Shown here: positions 17,296 to 26,440 of the stretch, piece by piece
Layout of the letters: every line of letters starts with the position of its first letter
Position numbering within the stretch: position 1 is the first letter of the stretch
From: Arenicella xantha
Lineage (GTDB): Bacteria; Pseudomonadota; Gammaproteobacteria; Arenicellales; Arenicellaceae
Length of the DNA: 64,000 bases
Reading direction: 5' to 3'
Assembly (NCBI RefSeq): GCF_003315245.1
Contig: NZ_QNRT01000001.1
Location: forward strand, 688,963-752,962
Translations under genes and position numbers: made by a program
Notes under the pieces: generated by a model
Database searches by the model: none
Seen by the model: the letters and a program-made list of their open reading frames with translations, nothing else
What the model was told of the DNA's origin: nothing

Positions 17296-17371
17296 TGGTG
17301 GGGCGTGCGCGGTTCGAACGCGCGACCACCTGATTAAAAGTCAGATGCTCTACCAGCTGAGCTAACGCCCC
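17296..17371 (-). tRNA. tRNA-Lys (TTT anticodon)
   Basis: The 76-nt minus-strand cloverleaf includes an encoded CCA end. Acceptor stem GGGGCGT pairs with ACGCCCC. The D arm is TAGCTCAGCTGGTAGAGCA. The anticodon arm CTGAC-TTTTAAT-CAG has anticodon TTT with flanking T and A. The T arm is GCGCG-TTCGAAC-CGCGC. It borders the decayed integrase, so its 3' end is the likely attB of the island. The gaps on both sides (17173-17295 and 17372-17565) hold no gene that I can support. Confidence 0.97.
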
Positions 17372-17565
17372 CTCTCAAAAATACGCAATCTATGTATTTC
17401 TACACTCTTGCCAAGCAAAATTTTGTTGCTCGTCGCTTGCTTATAAAAGCAACATCAAAAACGAATTTGGCGCTGCACAAACGAGGCGTGATTATCTTGT
17501 CTTAGGTATGTTCGGTCAACCCCTTTTGGCACTTTCTTTTACCTAATTTAGGAGTTTTTCCTTGT

Positions 17566-19089
17566 TTAACGGCTCAGAATAATCAGCAGCTCCAAAAGAG
17601 CGATTGATAGAGTGGAATAAATTATAGTCTTGGTCGTGTGAATATTGACTTGATGAGACGATTGTTTAGGCGCTAAACCTAGCGCAACCACCGTAGACGC
17701 AACGATTAGCGAGTAACAAAACGTCTTAAACCAAAAGCTACTCAGGGTGACATCCACGGCGCTGACAGACATAACGGCTGCCGGATCAGCGATCCCGAAT
17801 AAATGCTGCGTTGCTATAACCCCGCCGAACCACACACAAACTGCAAACCAAACAATAGCCGCAATCATCGACACAAATAAACCGATAAGTGCCGGTGCAG
17901 TTAAATATTGACTAGGTGGTACGCCCAACAATTTCAGCGCCTGTGTCTGCTTACCTCGCACTAACTCGCCGAGCCAGTTGCTCATAATACTGCCCGATCG
18001 CGCAGCAAACAGCATGCCGCCAATCGCCGGAGCTAAATACAGCACGTAGCGGCCGCCCATCAATTGAATCAAGTCGTCTGGCTTAATGAACAAGCGAATG
18101 AGTCCGGTAAGCGCTGTGTCTGACAACATCTGCACTACCGCTACCGTGGTGGTTCCGAGCATCAAACCAACCAGCGCAAAGAATAAAATGCCTGACACGA
18201 ACGACAGGTACACCGTGTAAGCGGCTATGCGCATCTCATCACGCAGCGACCGCGGCCAGTGCCACACGCTCAACCACGTAAGAATCACTTGTTTGAGCCA
18301 TACAATAAATACTAATTGCTTAGACCTGATTTTAGATAGGGCCCTATTTGAAGGCTTAGCCGACGATGACTGACCCGTGTTCGTATTAGCGTTCGTGTTC
18401 AAATGTTGCGAAGTGCTGAGCTGCGACAATAGCGATTGTTGTCGGTCGTGAAGCATAGACGCATCACCGGCTGAACCGCCCCAATCTGCAAGCGATTCTA
18501 GCTTTCCAGTTTTAAGTCTGAACACCTTAGAGGCGACGCCAGCAATATAAATCGGGTTGTGCGAAACAGTAAGGCAGGCGCACTGGTACTCTTCCGCCAA
18601 CTCAGCGACCAGCATCGCTAAAGCGCTTAAATTGTGAATATCCAACCCTGCATCAGGCTCATCAAATATTATTAGATCAGGCTGCGTCAGCAAAGCACGA
18701 GCAATACTAACTCGTCGCTGTTGGCCACCACTTAACTGGCTAATGCGTGCATTGTGCAGTTCCGGCCCAATGTTAAGTCGCGAGAGCAAGCTATCGATGC
18801 TGGTGGGGTCGTAGCGGTCAGGGTTATACCGAGCCACCAATTCTAGGTTGGCACGCACGCTTAGGTGATCAAGCAATGCGCCTTGCTGCAGCACCATAGC
18901 GACTACCGAGCCGCTGGGCACGCTAATCTCAGCTAACCGCTGCTCAGCTATAAGCGTCAATAATGTTGACTTGCCACTACCGCTACCACCAACAATAACG
19001 CAGTGCTCGCCGCGCTCGACAACTAAATCAAGCGCGTCAAACAATAGTCCATCGCCTAGCCGATAACTAAGAGATCTAATTTCGAGCAT
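17566..19089 (-). CDS. fused ABC ATPase and MlaE-like permease
   Basis: One 507-residue chain joins two parts. Residues about 1-215 are an ABC ATPase with Walker A GGSGSGKST, signature LSGGQQRR, Walker B LIIFDEPDAG and H-loop TVSHN. Residues about 270-507 are a membrane domain with about five helices resembling the MlaE/YrbE permease family (LAPAIGGMLFAARSGSIMSN, GVPPSQYLTAPALIGL). An Asn/Thr/Ser-rich linker (NTNANTNTGQSS) separates them. MlaF and MlaE are normally separate proteins. Lipid or lipophilic solute transport is inferred from the family. No MCE-domain partner is nearby. It starts directly at the queC stop, so it is co-transcribed. Confidence 0.8.
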   Translation of the reverse strand: MLEIRSLSYRLGDGLLFDALDLVVERGEHCVIVGGSGSGKSTLLTLIAEQRLAEISVPSGSVVAMVLQQGALLDHLSVRANLELVARYNPDRYDPTSIDSLLSRLNIGPELHNARISQLSGGQQRRVSIARALLTQPDLIIFDEPDAGLDIHNLSALAMLVAELAEEYQCACLTVSHNPIYIAGVASKVFRLKTGKLESLADWGGSAGDASMLHDRQQSLLSQLSTSQHLNTNANTNTGQSSSAKPSNRALSKIRSKQLVFIVWLKQVILTWLSVWHWPRSLRDEMRIAAYTVYLSFVSGILFFALVGLMLGTTTVAVVQMLSDTALTGLIRLFIKPDDLIQLMGGRYVLYLAPAIGGMLFAARSGSIMSNWLGELVRGKQTQALKLLGVPPSQYLTAPALIGLFVSMIAAIVWFAVCVWFGGVIATQHLFGIADPAAVMSVSAVDVTLSSFWFKTFCYSLIVASTVVALGLAPKQSSHQVNIHTTKTIIYSTLSIALLELLIILSR

Positions 19090-19770
19090 TTAGTCTGCGG
19101 CTAGCGCAGGATCCGGCATTCCAGCAGCAGCAAAACCAGCTGCGCGTATACGACAAGAATCGCATTCGCCACATACCTTGCCATCGGTGCGCGGATTGTA
19201 ACAAGAGATAGTCTGAGAGTAGTCGACTCCAAGACGCATCCCCTCCCTAATAATCTCTGCTTTGGTGAGTTGGATAATGGGCGCTTCGATACGGATAGTA
19301 TGACCACCGACACCGGTTTTGGTGGCCAAGTTTGCTAGCTGCTGAAACGCATCAATATACTCAGGACGACAATCTGGGTAACCTGAATAATCGACCGCGT
19401 TGGCACCGATAAAAATCGCTTGCGCCTCTAACACCTCGGCCCAACCTAGCGCGACTGACAAAAACACTGTGTTGCGTGCCGGCACATAGGTGATCGGAAT
19501 ATCTGCAGTCTCCTCGGTCGGTACCGAGATGTCACGATCGGTTAATGCCGAACCGCCAAAATTTCCTATATCGATTCGCACAACCCGATGCTCAGTCGCA
19601 CCATTGGTAAGTGCTACCTTCTTGGCACGGTCCAATTCAATGCGATGACGCTGACCATAATCCATGCTCAATGCGTAACACTGATAACCCAAGTCTCGTG
19701 CCATGGCGAGAACGGTGGCCGAATCTAATCCGCCAGAGACGAGTACCACGGCTTTGTTTGATTTGCTCAT
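19090..19770 (-). CDS. queC: 7-cyano-7-deazaguanine synthase
   Basis: ATP-dependent ligase converting 7-carboxy-7-deazaguanine to preQ0 in the queuosine tRNA-modification pathway. The N-terminal PP-loop is [13 protein letters not shown]. The C-terminal zinc site has four Cys in [18 protein letters not shown]. At 226 residues it is full length. It lies 58 bp downstream of queE, the preceding pathway enzyme, and runs directly into the ABC transporter gene. Confidence 0.97.
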   Translation of the reverse strand: MSKSNKAVVLVSGGLDSATVLAMARDLGYQCYALSMDYGQRHRIELDRAKKVALTNGATEHRVVRIDIGNFGGSALTDRDISVPTEETADIPITYVPARNTVFLSVALGWAEVLEAQAIFIGANAVDYSGYPDCRPEYIDAFQQLANLATKTGVGGHTIRIEAPIIQLTKAEIIREGMRLGVDYSQTISCYNPRTDGKVCGECDSCRIRAAGFAAAGMPDPALAAD

Positions 19771-19828
19771 AACGTAAAATAATCTAGTTGCTGACTAGGG
19801 TCGATCTGCTAGCGGTCTACGCCTAACC

Positions 19829-20467
19829 TTATCGCCCGGCTTCGTTATTCCAAAGAATTTTGTGTAGCTGAACTTGCATGCGCACCGCAAGCTGATCGCG
19901 AATGATCCAATCGGCTAACTGAGTAGCGGACAGCTGGTCGGCTGACGGCGAAAAGAATACGTCACACTTCTCGGTTAGACCACGTTGGTCGACGAAATCT
20001 TTAGCCCATTGATAATCATTGTCGTCACAGATCACAAACTTTAAGCAATCAGATGCTTTGATGTGATCTAAGTTTCCGTACTTGTTATTTGGTTCTTCGT
20101 TAGACGCTGGCGTTTTGATATCTAACACAATGTAAACACGCTTATCGACTTGGCTAATATCAATCGCCCCGCCGGTTTCAACTGAAACCTTATAACCTGC
20201 ATCGCAAAGGGTTCGCATTAAATCGTGACACTCAGGTTGCGCTAGCGGCTCACCACCAGTCACACACACGTGCTTTACCTGATATTTGCCAACCTCGACA
20301 ACAATGTCAGCAAGCTCCATTTTGTTGCCACCGTGAAATGCATACGCTGTATCACAATAGCTACAGCGCATCGGACATCCAGTCAAACGCACAAACACAG
20401 TCGGATAACCGATAGTGCCGGATTCGCCCTGAATAGAATAAAAAATTTCGGTAATTCGAATAGTCAC
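19829..20467 (-). CDS. queE: 7-carboxy-7-deazaguanine synthase (radical SAM)
   Basis: Radical-SAM enzyme forming 7-carboxy-7-deazaguanine for queuosine biosynthesis. The iron-sulfur motif is CPMRCSYC (CxxxCxxC) near residues 32-39. TGGEPL supplies part of the SAM site. The start appears to be GTG at 20467 with no strong ribosome site; it lies just after the terminator hairpin of the tol-pal operon, so the promoter must sit within or upstream of cpoB, or expression depends on read-through. It pairs with queC downstream. Confidence 0.95.
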   Translation of the reverse strand: MTIRITEIFYSIQGESGTIGYPTVFVRLTGCPMRCSYCDTAYAFHGGNKMELADIVVEVGKYQVKHVCVTGGEPLAQPECHDLMRTLCDAGYKVSVETGGAIDISQVDKRVYIVLDIKTPASNEEPNNKYGNLDHIKASDCLKFVICDDNDYQWAKDFVDQRGLTEKCDVFFSPSADQLSATQLADWIIRDQLAVRMQVQLHKILWNNEAGR

Positions 20468-20474
20468 AATGAAG

Positions 20475-20496
20475 AAAGGCTCCGGTTGGAGCCTTT
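20475..20496 (-). terminator. Rho-independent terminator after cpoB
   Basis: AAAGGCTCC and GGAGCCTTT form a perfect 9-bp stem with a 4-nt loop, followed on the minus strand by TTTCTTC. It lies between the cpoB stop and the queE start and separates the Tol-Pal operon from the queuosine genes. Confidence 0.75.
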
Positions 20497-20504
20497 AGCA
20501 TGAG

Positions 20505-21752
20505 TTAGTCGCTGTCGGCGAGTCGATTTTTAGCCGCGATGGCCGCATCGGATTTCGGAAAGAAGTTCACGATCTCTTGAAACAATATACGGGCTTCTAT
20601 TTGATTACCCTGCTGTTGTTCAATGTACGCCGTTTTCAACATGGCATCAGGCACACGTCGACTTCGTGGGTATTCTTGAATTAAAGTACGTAAATGCTTC
20701 TTAGCCACATCAAGGTTTCGGCTAACGTACATCGCTTCGGCAATCCAATAATGGGCATCATCAGCCGATTCTCCACGAGGATAAGCCGCAAGTTGCTTTT
20801 CAAATACACTGACCGCATCGTCAAACTTTGATTGCTTCATCAAGTCAAAACCTTGGCGGTAATAATCGCTTTCGCTCAATGCCGTAGGAATGCCATCAAC
20901 CGAACTCGAATCGGCAGTTGCCACGTCTTTGCTACCGTAATCACGGCCGTACTCGGACTCCCGACTTGCAGGCAAAGTGCTAACAGGTGGAATTGATACC
21001 ACGCCGCCTGGGCGCGCGACCTGCGCTGCCGGCTGCGAAGCTTGATTAGCCTGCTCGGTACGCTGCTGATAAATTGGGTTAGGTTGTGTCTGTTGATACA
21101 CGTTCTGATTAGGTTGCGCTTGCGCAACATCAGAGCCGTTAGGAATACCCGCAACCGCACCACCGCGATTGACATTATTACTATCGGCTGAATTATTGCC
21201 TGCTGGTTGTCCGGGGCTCGCGCCAATACTTCGGTCAATCACCGGCGGATAGCCTTGGCTCGACGAATTAACTGTGCCATTAGACAAAGCCGGCGCAGTT
21301 ATTATGCGCTCCTCAACTTGGTCAGAAGCAGGATACTCGGCACCAGCACTAGTTTCACTGGAAGTTAAATCCGAAGGCATCGGATTTAATTCGCTACCTC
21401 CCTCATTACTATTAGGGAAGCGCGACGACTGTTGTCCAACACCAGTACTGTTAGGAACATTCGATGTAGAGGACATAGAACCAGCGCCAACCTGATTCGC
21501 CGCAGGGCGAACTAAGCCCGCGGACTGTCGATCAGTCGATGGTGCTGTGGTTGAACTACGCTGTAGTTTACGCAACTGAAATTGCTGACGCTCTACCATG
21601 TCTCGCAGTTCTGCAATCTCACGACGCATCTCCTGCATTTCCAATAATAGATCGCCTTGCGAACTACCTTGCTGCGCATAAGCCACAGACAAAATCGGGG
21701 CAACACACAGTGTTACCCCGATGAATTTTAATAACGTTGTTACTCTTCGCAT
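20505..21752 (-). CDS. cpoB: cell division coordinator CpoB (YbgF) with long linker
   Basis: Periplasmic partner of TolA that coordinates peptidoglycan synthesis with outer-membrane constriction. It has a signal peptide ending near AYA, then a coiled coil (about 33-66, LLLEMQEMRREIAELRDMV) for trimerisation. C-terminal TPR repeats (about 280-415) include YRQGFDLMKQSKFDDAVSVF and DDAHYWIAEAMYV. Between them is a roughly 200-residue Ser/Asn/Gln/Pro-rich linker, making 415 residues against 263 in E. coli. It is the last gene of the tol-pal operon and is followed by a terminator. Confidence 0.93.
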   Translation of the reverse strand: MRRVTTLLKFIGVTLCVAPILSVAYAQQGSSQGDLLLEMQEMRREIAELRDMVERQQFQLRKLQRSSTTAPSTDRQSAGLVRPAANQVGAGSMSSTSNVPNSTGVGQQSSRFPNSNEGGSELNPMPSDLTSSETSAGAEYPASDQVEERIITAPALSNGTVNSSSQGYPPVIDRSIGASPGQPAGNNSADSNNVNRGGAVAGIPNGSDVAQAQPNQNVYQQTQPNPIYQQRTEQANQASQPAAQVARPGGVVSIPPVSTLPASRESEYGRDYGSKDVATADSSSVDGIPTALSESDYYRQGFDLMKQSKFDDAVSVFEKQLAAYPRGESADDAHYWIAEAMYVSRNLDVAKKHLRTLIQEYPRSRRVPDAMLKTAYIEQQQGNQIEARILFQEIVNFFPKSDAAIAAKNRLADSD

Positions 21753-21781
21753 AAAATGATCTACCTAAATCAACTCAACAG

Positions 21782-21838
21782 GCTAAGGGATAACAATACT
21801 CTAATCCCTTAGCACTGCTGGCTCACCCGAAGGTGAGC
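21782..21838 (-). other. two hairpins between pal and cpoB
   Basis: In the 95-bp pal-cpoB gap, GCTAAGGGAT (21782-21791) pairs perfectly with ATCCCTTAGC (21804-21813). GCTCACC (21821-21827) pairs with GGTGAGC (21832-21838). In minus-strand RNA the second loop is C(UUCG)G, an exceptionally stable tetraloop. There is no T-run, so mRNA stabilisation of pal or partial attenuation of cpoB is more likely than full termination. Confidence 0.6.
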
Positions 21839-21847
21839 GATAGTTAA

Positions 21848-22369
21848 TTAGTACTTAATTTCGACGCGACGATTTTGCTGCCAAGCTGCTTCAGTATGAG
21901 CTGGATCAGCAGGACGCTCTTCGCCGTAAGAAATTGTTTGAATTGTGCTTTGCGCACCTTCTGAGTTCATGAACTCAGCAACCGCTTGTGCACGACGCTC
22001 ACCTAACGCTAAGTTGTAGTCACGTGTGCCACGCTCATCGGCATGACCTTCTAAGGTTACACGCGCTCCGCCATTAGCACCCAAATATTGTGCATGACGC
22101 TTAGCAATCACAGTTGAACGACGGTCGATAGCTGAACTATTGTATTCAAAATACAATACTTTGTAGTTCAAAGGATCGCCTTCAATTCCCAAGTCACGCA
22201 GTTCTTGCGCAGTCAAACCAGTGTTAAATAGCGTTTGATTGCTAGTATCTTCTGAAACTGGCGCAGTAGTTGTTGTGTCACTAACGGCGCCTGAGTCTTT
22301 CTTATTACCGCAAGCAGAAACAGTAAGTGCCAGCACGATGGTCAAAAGCAGACCTAATTTACGATTCAT
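21848..22369 (-). CDS. pal: peptidoglycan-associated lipoprotein Pal
   Basis: Outer-membrane lipoprotein that binds peptidoglycan and TolB. The lipobox is LTVSAC with Cys20. The OmpA-like domain (about 75-173) has LEGHADERGTRDYNLALGE and QNRRVEIKY. At 173 residues it matches the family. It lies between tolB and cpoB in the conserved order. Confidence 0.97.
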   Translation of the reverse strand: MNRKLGLLLTIVLALTVSACGNKKDSGAVSDTTTTAPVSEDTSNQTLFNTGLTAQELRDLGIEGDPLNYKVLYFEYNSSAIDRRSTVIAKRHAQYLGANGGARVTLEGHADERGTRDYNLALGERRAQAVAEFMNSEGAQSTIQTISYGEERPADPAHTEAAWQQNRRVEIKY

Positions 22370-22409
22370 ATTTCACTCCAAGAATGATTTGTTATTTTGC
22401 CGTGTTATT

Positions 22410-23732
22410 TTACTTGCGTAATGGCGACCACGCCGGCTCACGTACGTCACCACTTACTAATTCCAATCTTGTTCGAACGCGACCATCTGACGAGGCCACG
22501 ACTAAAGCTGGCTCGTAGCCCTGCTCTGTCTTATACAATACCATGTCTCCATTCGGAGAAAAACTAGGACTTTCATCATATTTTGCATTGGTGAGCCAAG
22601 TCGTTTGACCGTCTTCCTCACGCATTACTATGATTTGCCCGCCCTCATGCACCATGGTCATATGCGTTCCGCTCGCATTATATGATGCATTTGCATTTTC
22701 GTCGCCCTCAAATGTCATTCGAGACACCGATTTATCATACAGGCTATAACTATAAATTTGTGGCTTTCCGCTACGGCTAGAGGTAAATAAAACACTATCT
22801 CCTCGCGGCGACCAAGCTGGTTCAGTGTCGATACCATAATGCGTTGTTACGCGCTCATGCTGCTCGCTGGCAAGCTCGTAAATATACACGTCGGGGCTAC
22901 CATGACGCGACGTGCTATAAGCAATTTTAGTGCCGTCAGGCGACCAAGCCGGAGCTGAGTTAACCCCTTTAAAACTAGCAATAGTCTTACTCGTGCCTGA
23001 TTGCAAATCGACCATTTGCACCACTGGGCCACGATCAGAAAACGACACAAATGCAAGCTTGGAGCTGTCTGGCGACCAACTTGGCGACAATATCGGTTTC
23101 CAAGACCCGTAAACTTCACGAGCTCCAAAACCATCCCAATCGGCTACCATTAAACGAAAGCGAAACCGTTGGTATTCAATCTCGGTGCGAGTCACATAGG
23201 CCATGCTTGACTGAAACGCACCAGACCCTCCGGTAAATGCTTGATAGACCGTGTCAGAAACAACATGCGCCGCGGTGCGTAATTCACGTTCACTTAGATT
23301 TGATATGCGCTTACCATTGCCGATCTCTTGCTGACGAGCAACATCGAACATACGAAACTGCACTTCATATTTACCGCCATCCAAGACCCAGACTTCGCCG
23401 ATAACTAAAACCTCGGCGTCAACAAACCGCCAGTCTTTAAAACTAACCTCTTCATAACGCGATGGAAAACTGGGATAACGGTCAACTGGAACAGTTTCAA
23501 ATTTGCCAGTGGCGTTTAAATCAAACGCCACAATCTCATGAATATTATGCTCTAGCACACGCCCATCGAGCACCTTGAAAGGCACAACAGCAATCGGAAT
23601 CCCTTTTACCTTAGCGCCCGAAATACTGATATCTACCTGTGCAAATGCAGTAGATACTTGGAACGCGGCGGCCAAGAGCACGAACAAAAGAAGGTTTTTC
23701 AAACTCTGTGCTGGTTTCATAAGATTACTCAT
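22410..23732 (-). CDS. tolB: Tol-Pal system protein TolB
   Basis: Periplasmic protein linking TolA and Pal. It has a signal peptide ending near AFA, an N-terminal alpha/beta domain (about 30-165), and a six-bladed beta-propeller. The propeller has repeats of the form SPSWSPDSSKLAFVS, APAWSPDGTKIAYST and EPAWSPRGDSVLFTS. At 440 residues it is full length. The tolA stop lies 2 bp upstream of its start. Confidence 0.97.
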   Translation of the reverse strand: MSNLMKPAQSLKNLLLFVLLAAAFQVSTAFAQVDISISGAKVKGIPIAVVPFKVLDGRVLEHNIHEIVAFDLNATGKFETVPVDRYPSFPSRYEEVSFKDWRFVDAEVLVIGEVWVLDGGKYEVQFRMFDVARQQEIGNGKRISNLSERELRTAAHVVSDTVYQAFTGGSGAFQSSMAYVTRTEIEYQRFRFRLMVADWDGFGAREVYGSWKPILSPSWSPDSSKLAFVSFSDRGPVVQMVDLQSGTSKTIASFKGVNSAPAWSPDGTKIAYSTSRHGSPDVYIYELASEQHERVTTHYGIDTEPAWSPRGDSVLFTSSRSGKPQIYSYSLYDKSVSRMTFEGDENANASYNASGTHMTMVHEGGQIIVMREEDGQTTWLTNAKYDESPSFSPNGDMVLYKTEQGYEPALVVASSDGRVRTRLELVSGDVREPAWSPLRK

Positions 23733-23734
23733 TC

Positions 23735-24679
23735 CTACTCTTTTAAATCGATAGTGAGATTGATGTTTTGCAATTTGACGTGAGCCGTTTGATCTTCTTC
23801 AGGCGTGGGAAAGGGTAGCGGATTAGCCTGCAGCACTGCAGTTTCGATACTTTCATCAAAACTCTGAAGGCCGCTAGATTTTACGATACGCGTGCCTTCA
23901 ACTTCGCCACGTGGAGATAGTTTAATATTGACCACCGCTGAACGCCAACGTTCGGTACCAGGAGCGACGCGCCACTTTGCTTTAATCGCACTTTTAATCA
24001 AATCTGCATATTTGCTTTGCACCGTCGCGGTTCGCTCTCCGGCTCGACGATCAGCTTGAATTCGTTTTGCTGCTTGTTCTTCGGCTTCCAACATGTCGGC
24101 TAGCCGTTTACGGTCAGCCTCTTCAAGCTCGCGCTGAGCCCGCTCTTCATCCAAACGTTTGCGTTCAGCCGCTGCTTTTTTTCGGTTAGCCTCTTCTTGG
24201 GCTAACTGTTTTTCCTTTTCGGCTTTACGTCGCTTTTCCGCTTCAATGCGCTGCTTTTCTTCTTCCAGCGCCTTGTCCTGTTCTTTTTTACGTTGCAATG
24301 CAATTGCTTTGCGCTGTTCCTCAAGCTGCTCGGTTTTTACTTGTTCCTGCTTTTGCTTGTTTTTCAGATCAGCAATACGCTGCTCTTCTAGCTTCGCTTC
24401 ACGCTTAAGTTTCTCTAAGCGCTCTCGCTCAAGCCGCTCTGCATCTCGTTTACGCTGCTCGTTCTTGAGAATTTCTTCTTTTTGTTCCTCGAGCTTGCGG
24501 TCATCAATAACACTAGCATTGATTGTATCCACCTTTTCAGCGTCAAATGACTCAACCACATCACGCTTAGCGGTGTAATTAAACACCACCAAGCCGATCA
24601 CCACTAGATGGATAACGCCAGCAGCAATATATGCCAGCATTTTATTGGTTGCCCCTACTCGTTTGCGTCGATCACTCAT
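23735..24679 (-). CDS. tolA: Tol-Pal system protein TolA
   Basis: Inner-membrane protein that spans the periplasm and transmits force from TolQR to Pal. An N-terminal helix (about 12-32) is followed by a long Lys/Glu/Arg/Gln helical domain (about 55-210) full of KRxxEE-type repeats. The C-terminal globular domain III is about 215-314 (YADLIKSAIKAKWRVAPGT and GLQSFDESIETAV). It sits in the order tolQ-tolR-tolA-tolB. Confidence 0.96.
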   Translation of the reverse strand: MSDRRKRVGATNKMLAYIAAGVIHLVVIGLVVFNYTAKRDVVESFDAEKVDTINASVIDDRKLEEQKEEILKNEQRKRDAERLERERLEKLKREAKLEEQRIADLKNKQKQEQVKTEQLEEQRKAIALQRKKEQDKALEEEKQRIEAEKRRKAEKEKQLAQEEANRKKAAAERKRLDEERAQRELEEADRKRLADMLEAEEQAAKRIQADRRAGERTATVQSKYADLIKSAIKAKWRVAPGTERWRSAVVNIKLSPRGEVEGTRIVKSSGLQSFDESIETAVLQANPLPFPTPEEDQTAHVKLQNINLTIDLKE

Positions 24680-24695
24680 CGCTATATCTTATCGC

Positions 24696-25121
24696 CTACT
24701 TTTTGTCTGGAATCGGTTCGGTCACCAAACTAACGGTTTCTACGCCCGCTTGTTTAAGCAACACCATCGCTTTAATTATGTCATCGTATATCGCTTGCTT
24801 AGCGCCACGTACTAAAAAATCAGTTTTGGGCTTTAGACTGTGCACTGCGCGAGCATAGCGCAATACTTCTTCAGAGCTTTTAGCTTGATCATCAATAAAC
24901 AGCTGACCACTCGCATCAACCGTCAAAATGACTGGCTCTGGTGCTTCAGAATTCGCCTCAACCGGACTCCCGTCGGTTTGTGGCAAATCAATTTTCACCC
25001 CTTCGGTAAGCAACGGTGCCGTGACCATGAAAATAATTAGCAACACCAACATCACATCAATGTATGGCACTACATTAATCTCGGCAATTGGCTTGCGTTT
25101 ACGGTCTCGATAGCTACTCAT
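24696..25121 (-). CDS. tolR: Tol-Pal system protein TolR
   Basis: Ion-channel and motor partner of TolQ. It has one membrane helix (about 20-38) with the proton-carrying Asp22 in VVPYIDVMLVLLIIFMV, then a periplasmic peptidoglycan-binding domain. At 141 residues it matches the family. This helix is the local reference for recognising the VWA proteins at 32.3-34.4 kb. Confidence 0.97.
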   Translation of the reverse strand: MSSYRDRKRKPIAEINVVPYIDVMLVLLIIFMVTAPLLTEGVKIDLPQTDGSPVEANSEAPEPVILTVDASGQLFIDDQAKSSEEVLRYARAVHSLKPKTDFLVRGAKQAIYDDIIKAMVLLKQAGVETVSLVTEPIPDKK

Positions 25122-25130
25122 AATTAGCGC

Positions 25131-25892
25131 CTAGTCTTTCTCTATCGCCAATTGGCGATTAACGATACTGATGAACTCTTCCATGAAGATCTCATACTGA
25201 CCGACCAATTTTTCAACATGATATGAAAAACGGTTGTAGGCAATAACCGCTGGAATCGCAGCAAATAAACCCATTGCTGTAGCAATCAGCGCTTCGGCAA
25301 TACCTGGTGCAACACTTGAGACGGTAGCCTGTTTAGTAGATAAACCGAGCGCTCTAAAAGAATTCATAATGCCCCATACCGTGCCAAATAAGCCGACGTA
25401 CGGGCTGGTGGAACCAACCGTCGCTAGAAAAGGTATCTGCGACTCCAAGTGATCAATCTCGCGACTAAGCTCGACTCGCATCGCACGCTGAACCGCGTCC
25501 AGCAAATCATTATTATTGGCATAACCACGCTCCGTAAGACGCTGATACTCTCGATACCCAGCAACAAAAATCTCGGACATGCCGGAAGCGCGCTTGGTCT
25601 CAGCGCCCCACTGATTGTAGAGCGACTGCATACTACCGCCGGACCAAAACTCGCGCTCAAACTGCTTAGTCAAACGACGTTCACGGCGCAACATCAAAAA
25701 CTTGGAAAAGATAATTGACCACGAGACCAATGATGCCAGAAACAGCATCAACATCACTAACTGCACAGTGAGGCTTGCCTCTAACATGAGCGACATGATC
25801 GACATATTATCTTGCATCGCCACTTCGACTACCGCAGTAGCAGCTTCACCATTAAGCGATTCAGGCTGTAAGCCTTGGTTTTCAATACCCAT
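25131..25892 (-). CDS. tolQ: Tol-Pal system protein TolQ
   Basis: Channel subunit of the TolQR proton-driven motor. It has three membrane helices. The conserved core is PYVGLFGTVWGIMNSFRALG, followed by VAPGIAEALIATAMGLFAAI. GAGGAAT precedes the ATG at 25892. The N-terminus is about 20 residues longer than in E. coli (253 against 230). Confidence 0.97.
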   Translation of the reverse strand: MGIENQGLQPESLNGEAATAVVEVAMQDNMSIMSLMLEASLTVQLVMLMLFLASLVSWSIIFSKFLMLRRERRLTKQFEREFWSGGSMQSLYNQWGAETKRASGMSEIFVAGYREYQRLTERGYANNNDLLDAVQRAMRVELSREIDHLESQIPFLATVGSTSPYVGLFGTVWGIMNSFRALGLSTKQATVSSVAPGIAEALIATAMGLFAAIPAVIAYNRFSYHVEKLVGQYEIFMEEFISIVNRQLAIEKD

Positions 25893-26017
25893 TAACTATT
25901 CCTCAAGGACCGAGCCACACTAAGTAGCTCGGACATATATTCAATTCGGATTTATACCCTTTTACTGACCGTTGATGAGCCAACCAACGCAACGTTGCGC
26001 GACGGCCCTACCGAGAG

Positions 26018-26440
26018 TTACAACGAGAGCGCTATTCTCAGCGGATCAGGCATGGCGGTTAATTTAAACGAAGCGCTGTCTAAAGTCGCTAACTTTATAG
26101 TGGCTTTACACAGTAATTGCGATTGATTATAGATTTTCTGCTGCAACTCCAGCTTAACCTTACCCACATGCAATACAGCAGCCGTGATTATCAGCTCATC
26201 GAACAACTTGGCTGGCTTGTCAAAACTAAGCTCAGCGTGACGCACAACGAACATAATGCCATCGTTGTTTTGCAAATCAGCGACATCGAAGCCAAGCGAA
26301 TTTAGCCACTCGCAACGACAACGCTCCATAAAATTTAGATATTTAGAGTGATATACCACGCCACCGGCATCGGTATCCTCATAATAGACTCGTTGGCGAA
26401 ACTCAAAACTCGCCAACTCTGACTCAGCAGACTCAAGCAT
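26018..26440 (-). CDS. ybgC: acyl-CoA thioesterase YbgC
   Basis: Hot-dog-fold thioesterase associated with the Tol-Pal operon. The active-site motif is [17 protein letters not shown] with catalytic Asp. I chose the ATG at 26440, which overlaps the end of ruvB (GATGCTTGA). A TTG at 26446 is the alternative. The 125-bp gap to tolQ contains a hairpin with arms CCGAGC and GCTCGG (25910-25932). Confidence 0.95.
   Translation of the reverse strand: MLESAESELASFEFRQRVYYEDTDAGGVVYHSKYLNFMERCRCEWLNSLGFDVADLQNNDGIMFVVRHAELSFDKPAKLFDELIITAAVLHVGKVKLELQQKIYNQSQLLCKATIKLATLDSASFKLTAMPDPLRIALSL

Noticed and set aside
22465-22495. Resemblance to the tRNA-Lys 3' region (GTTCGAACGCG) as a second att site
   Set aside because: Only about 11 bp match and they lie inside the intact tolB coding sequence, so a chance match is more likely than an attachment site.
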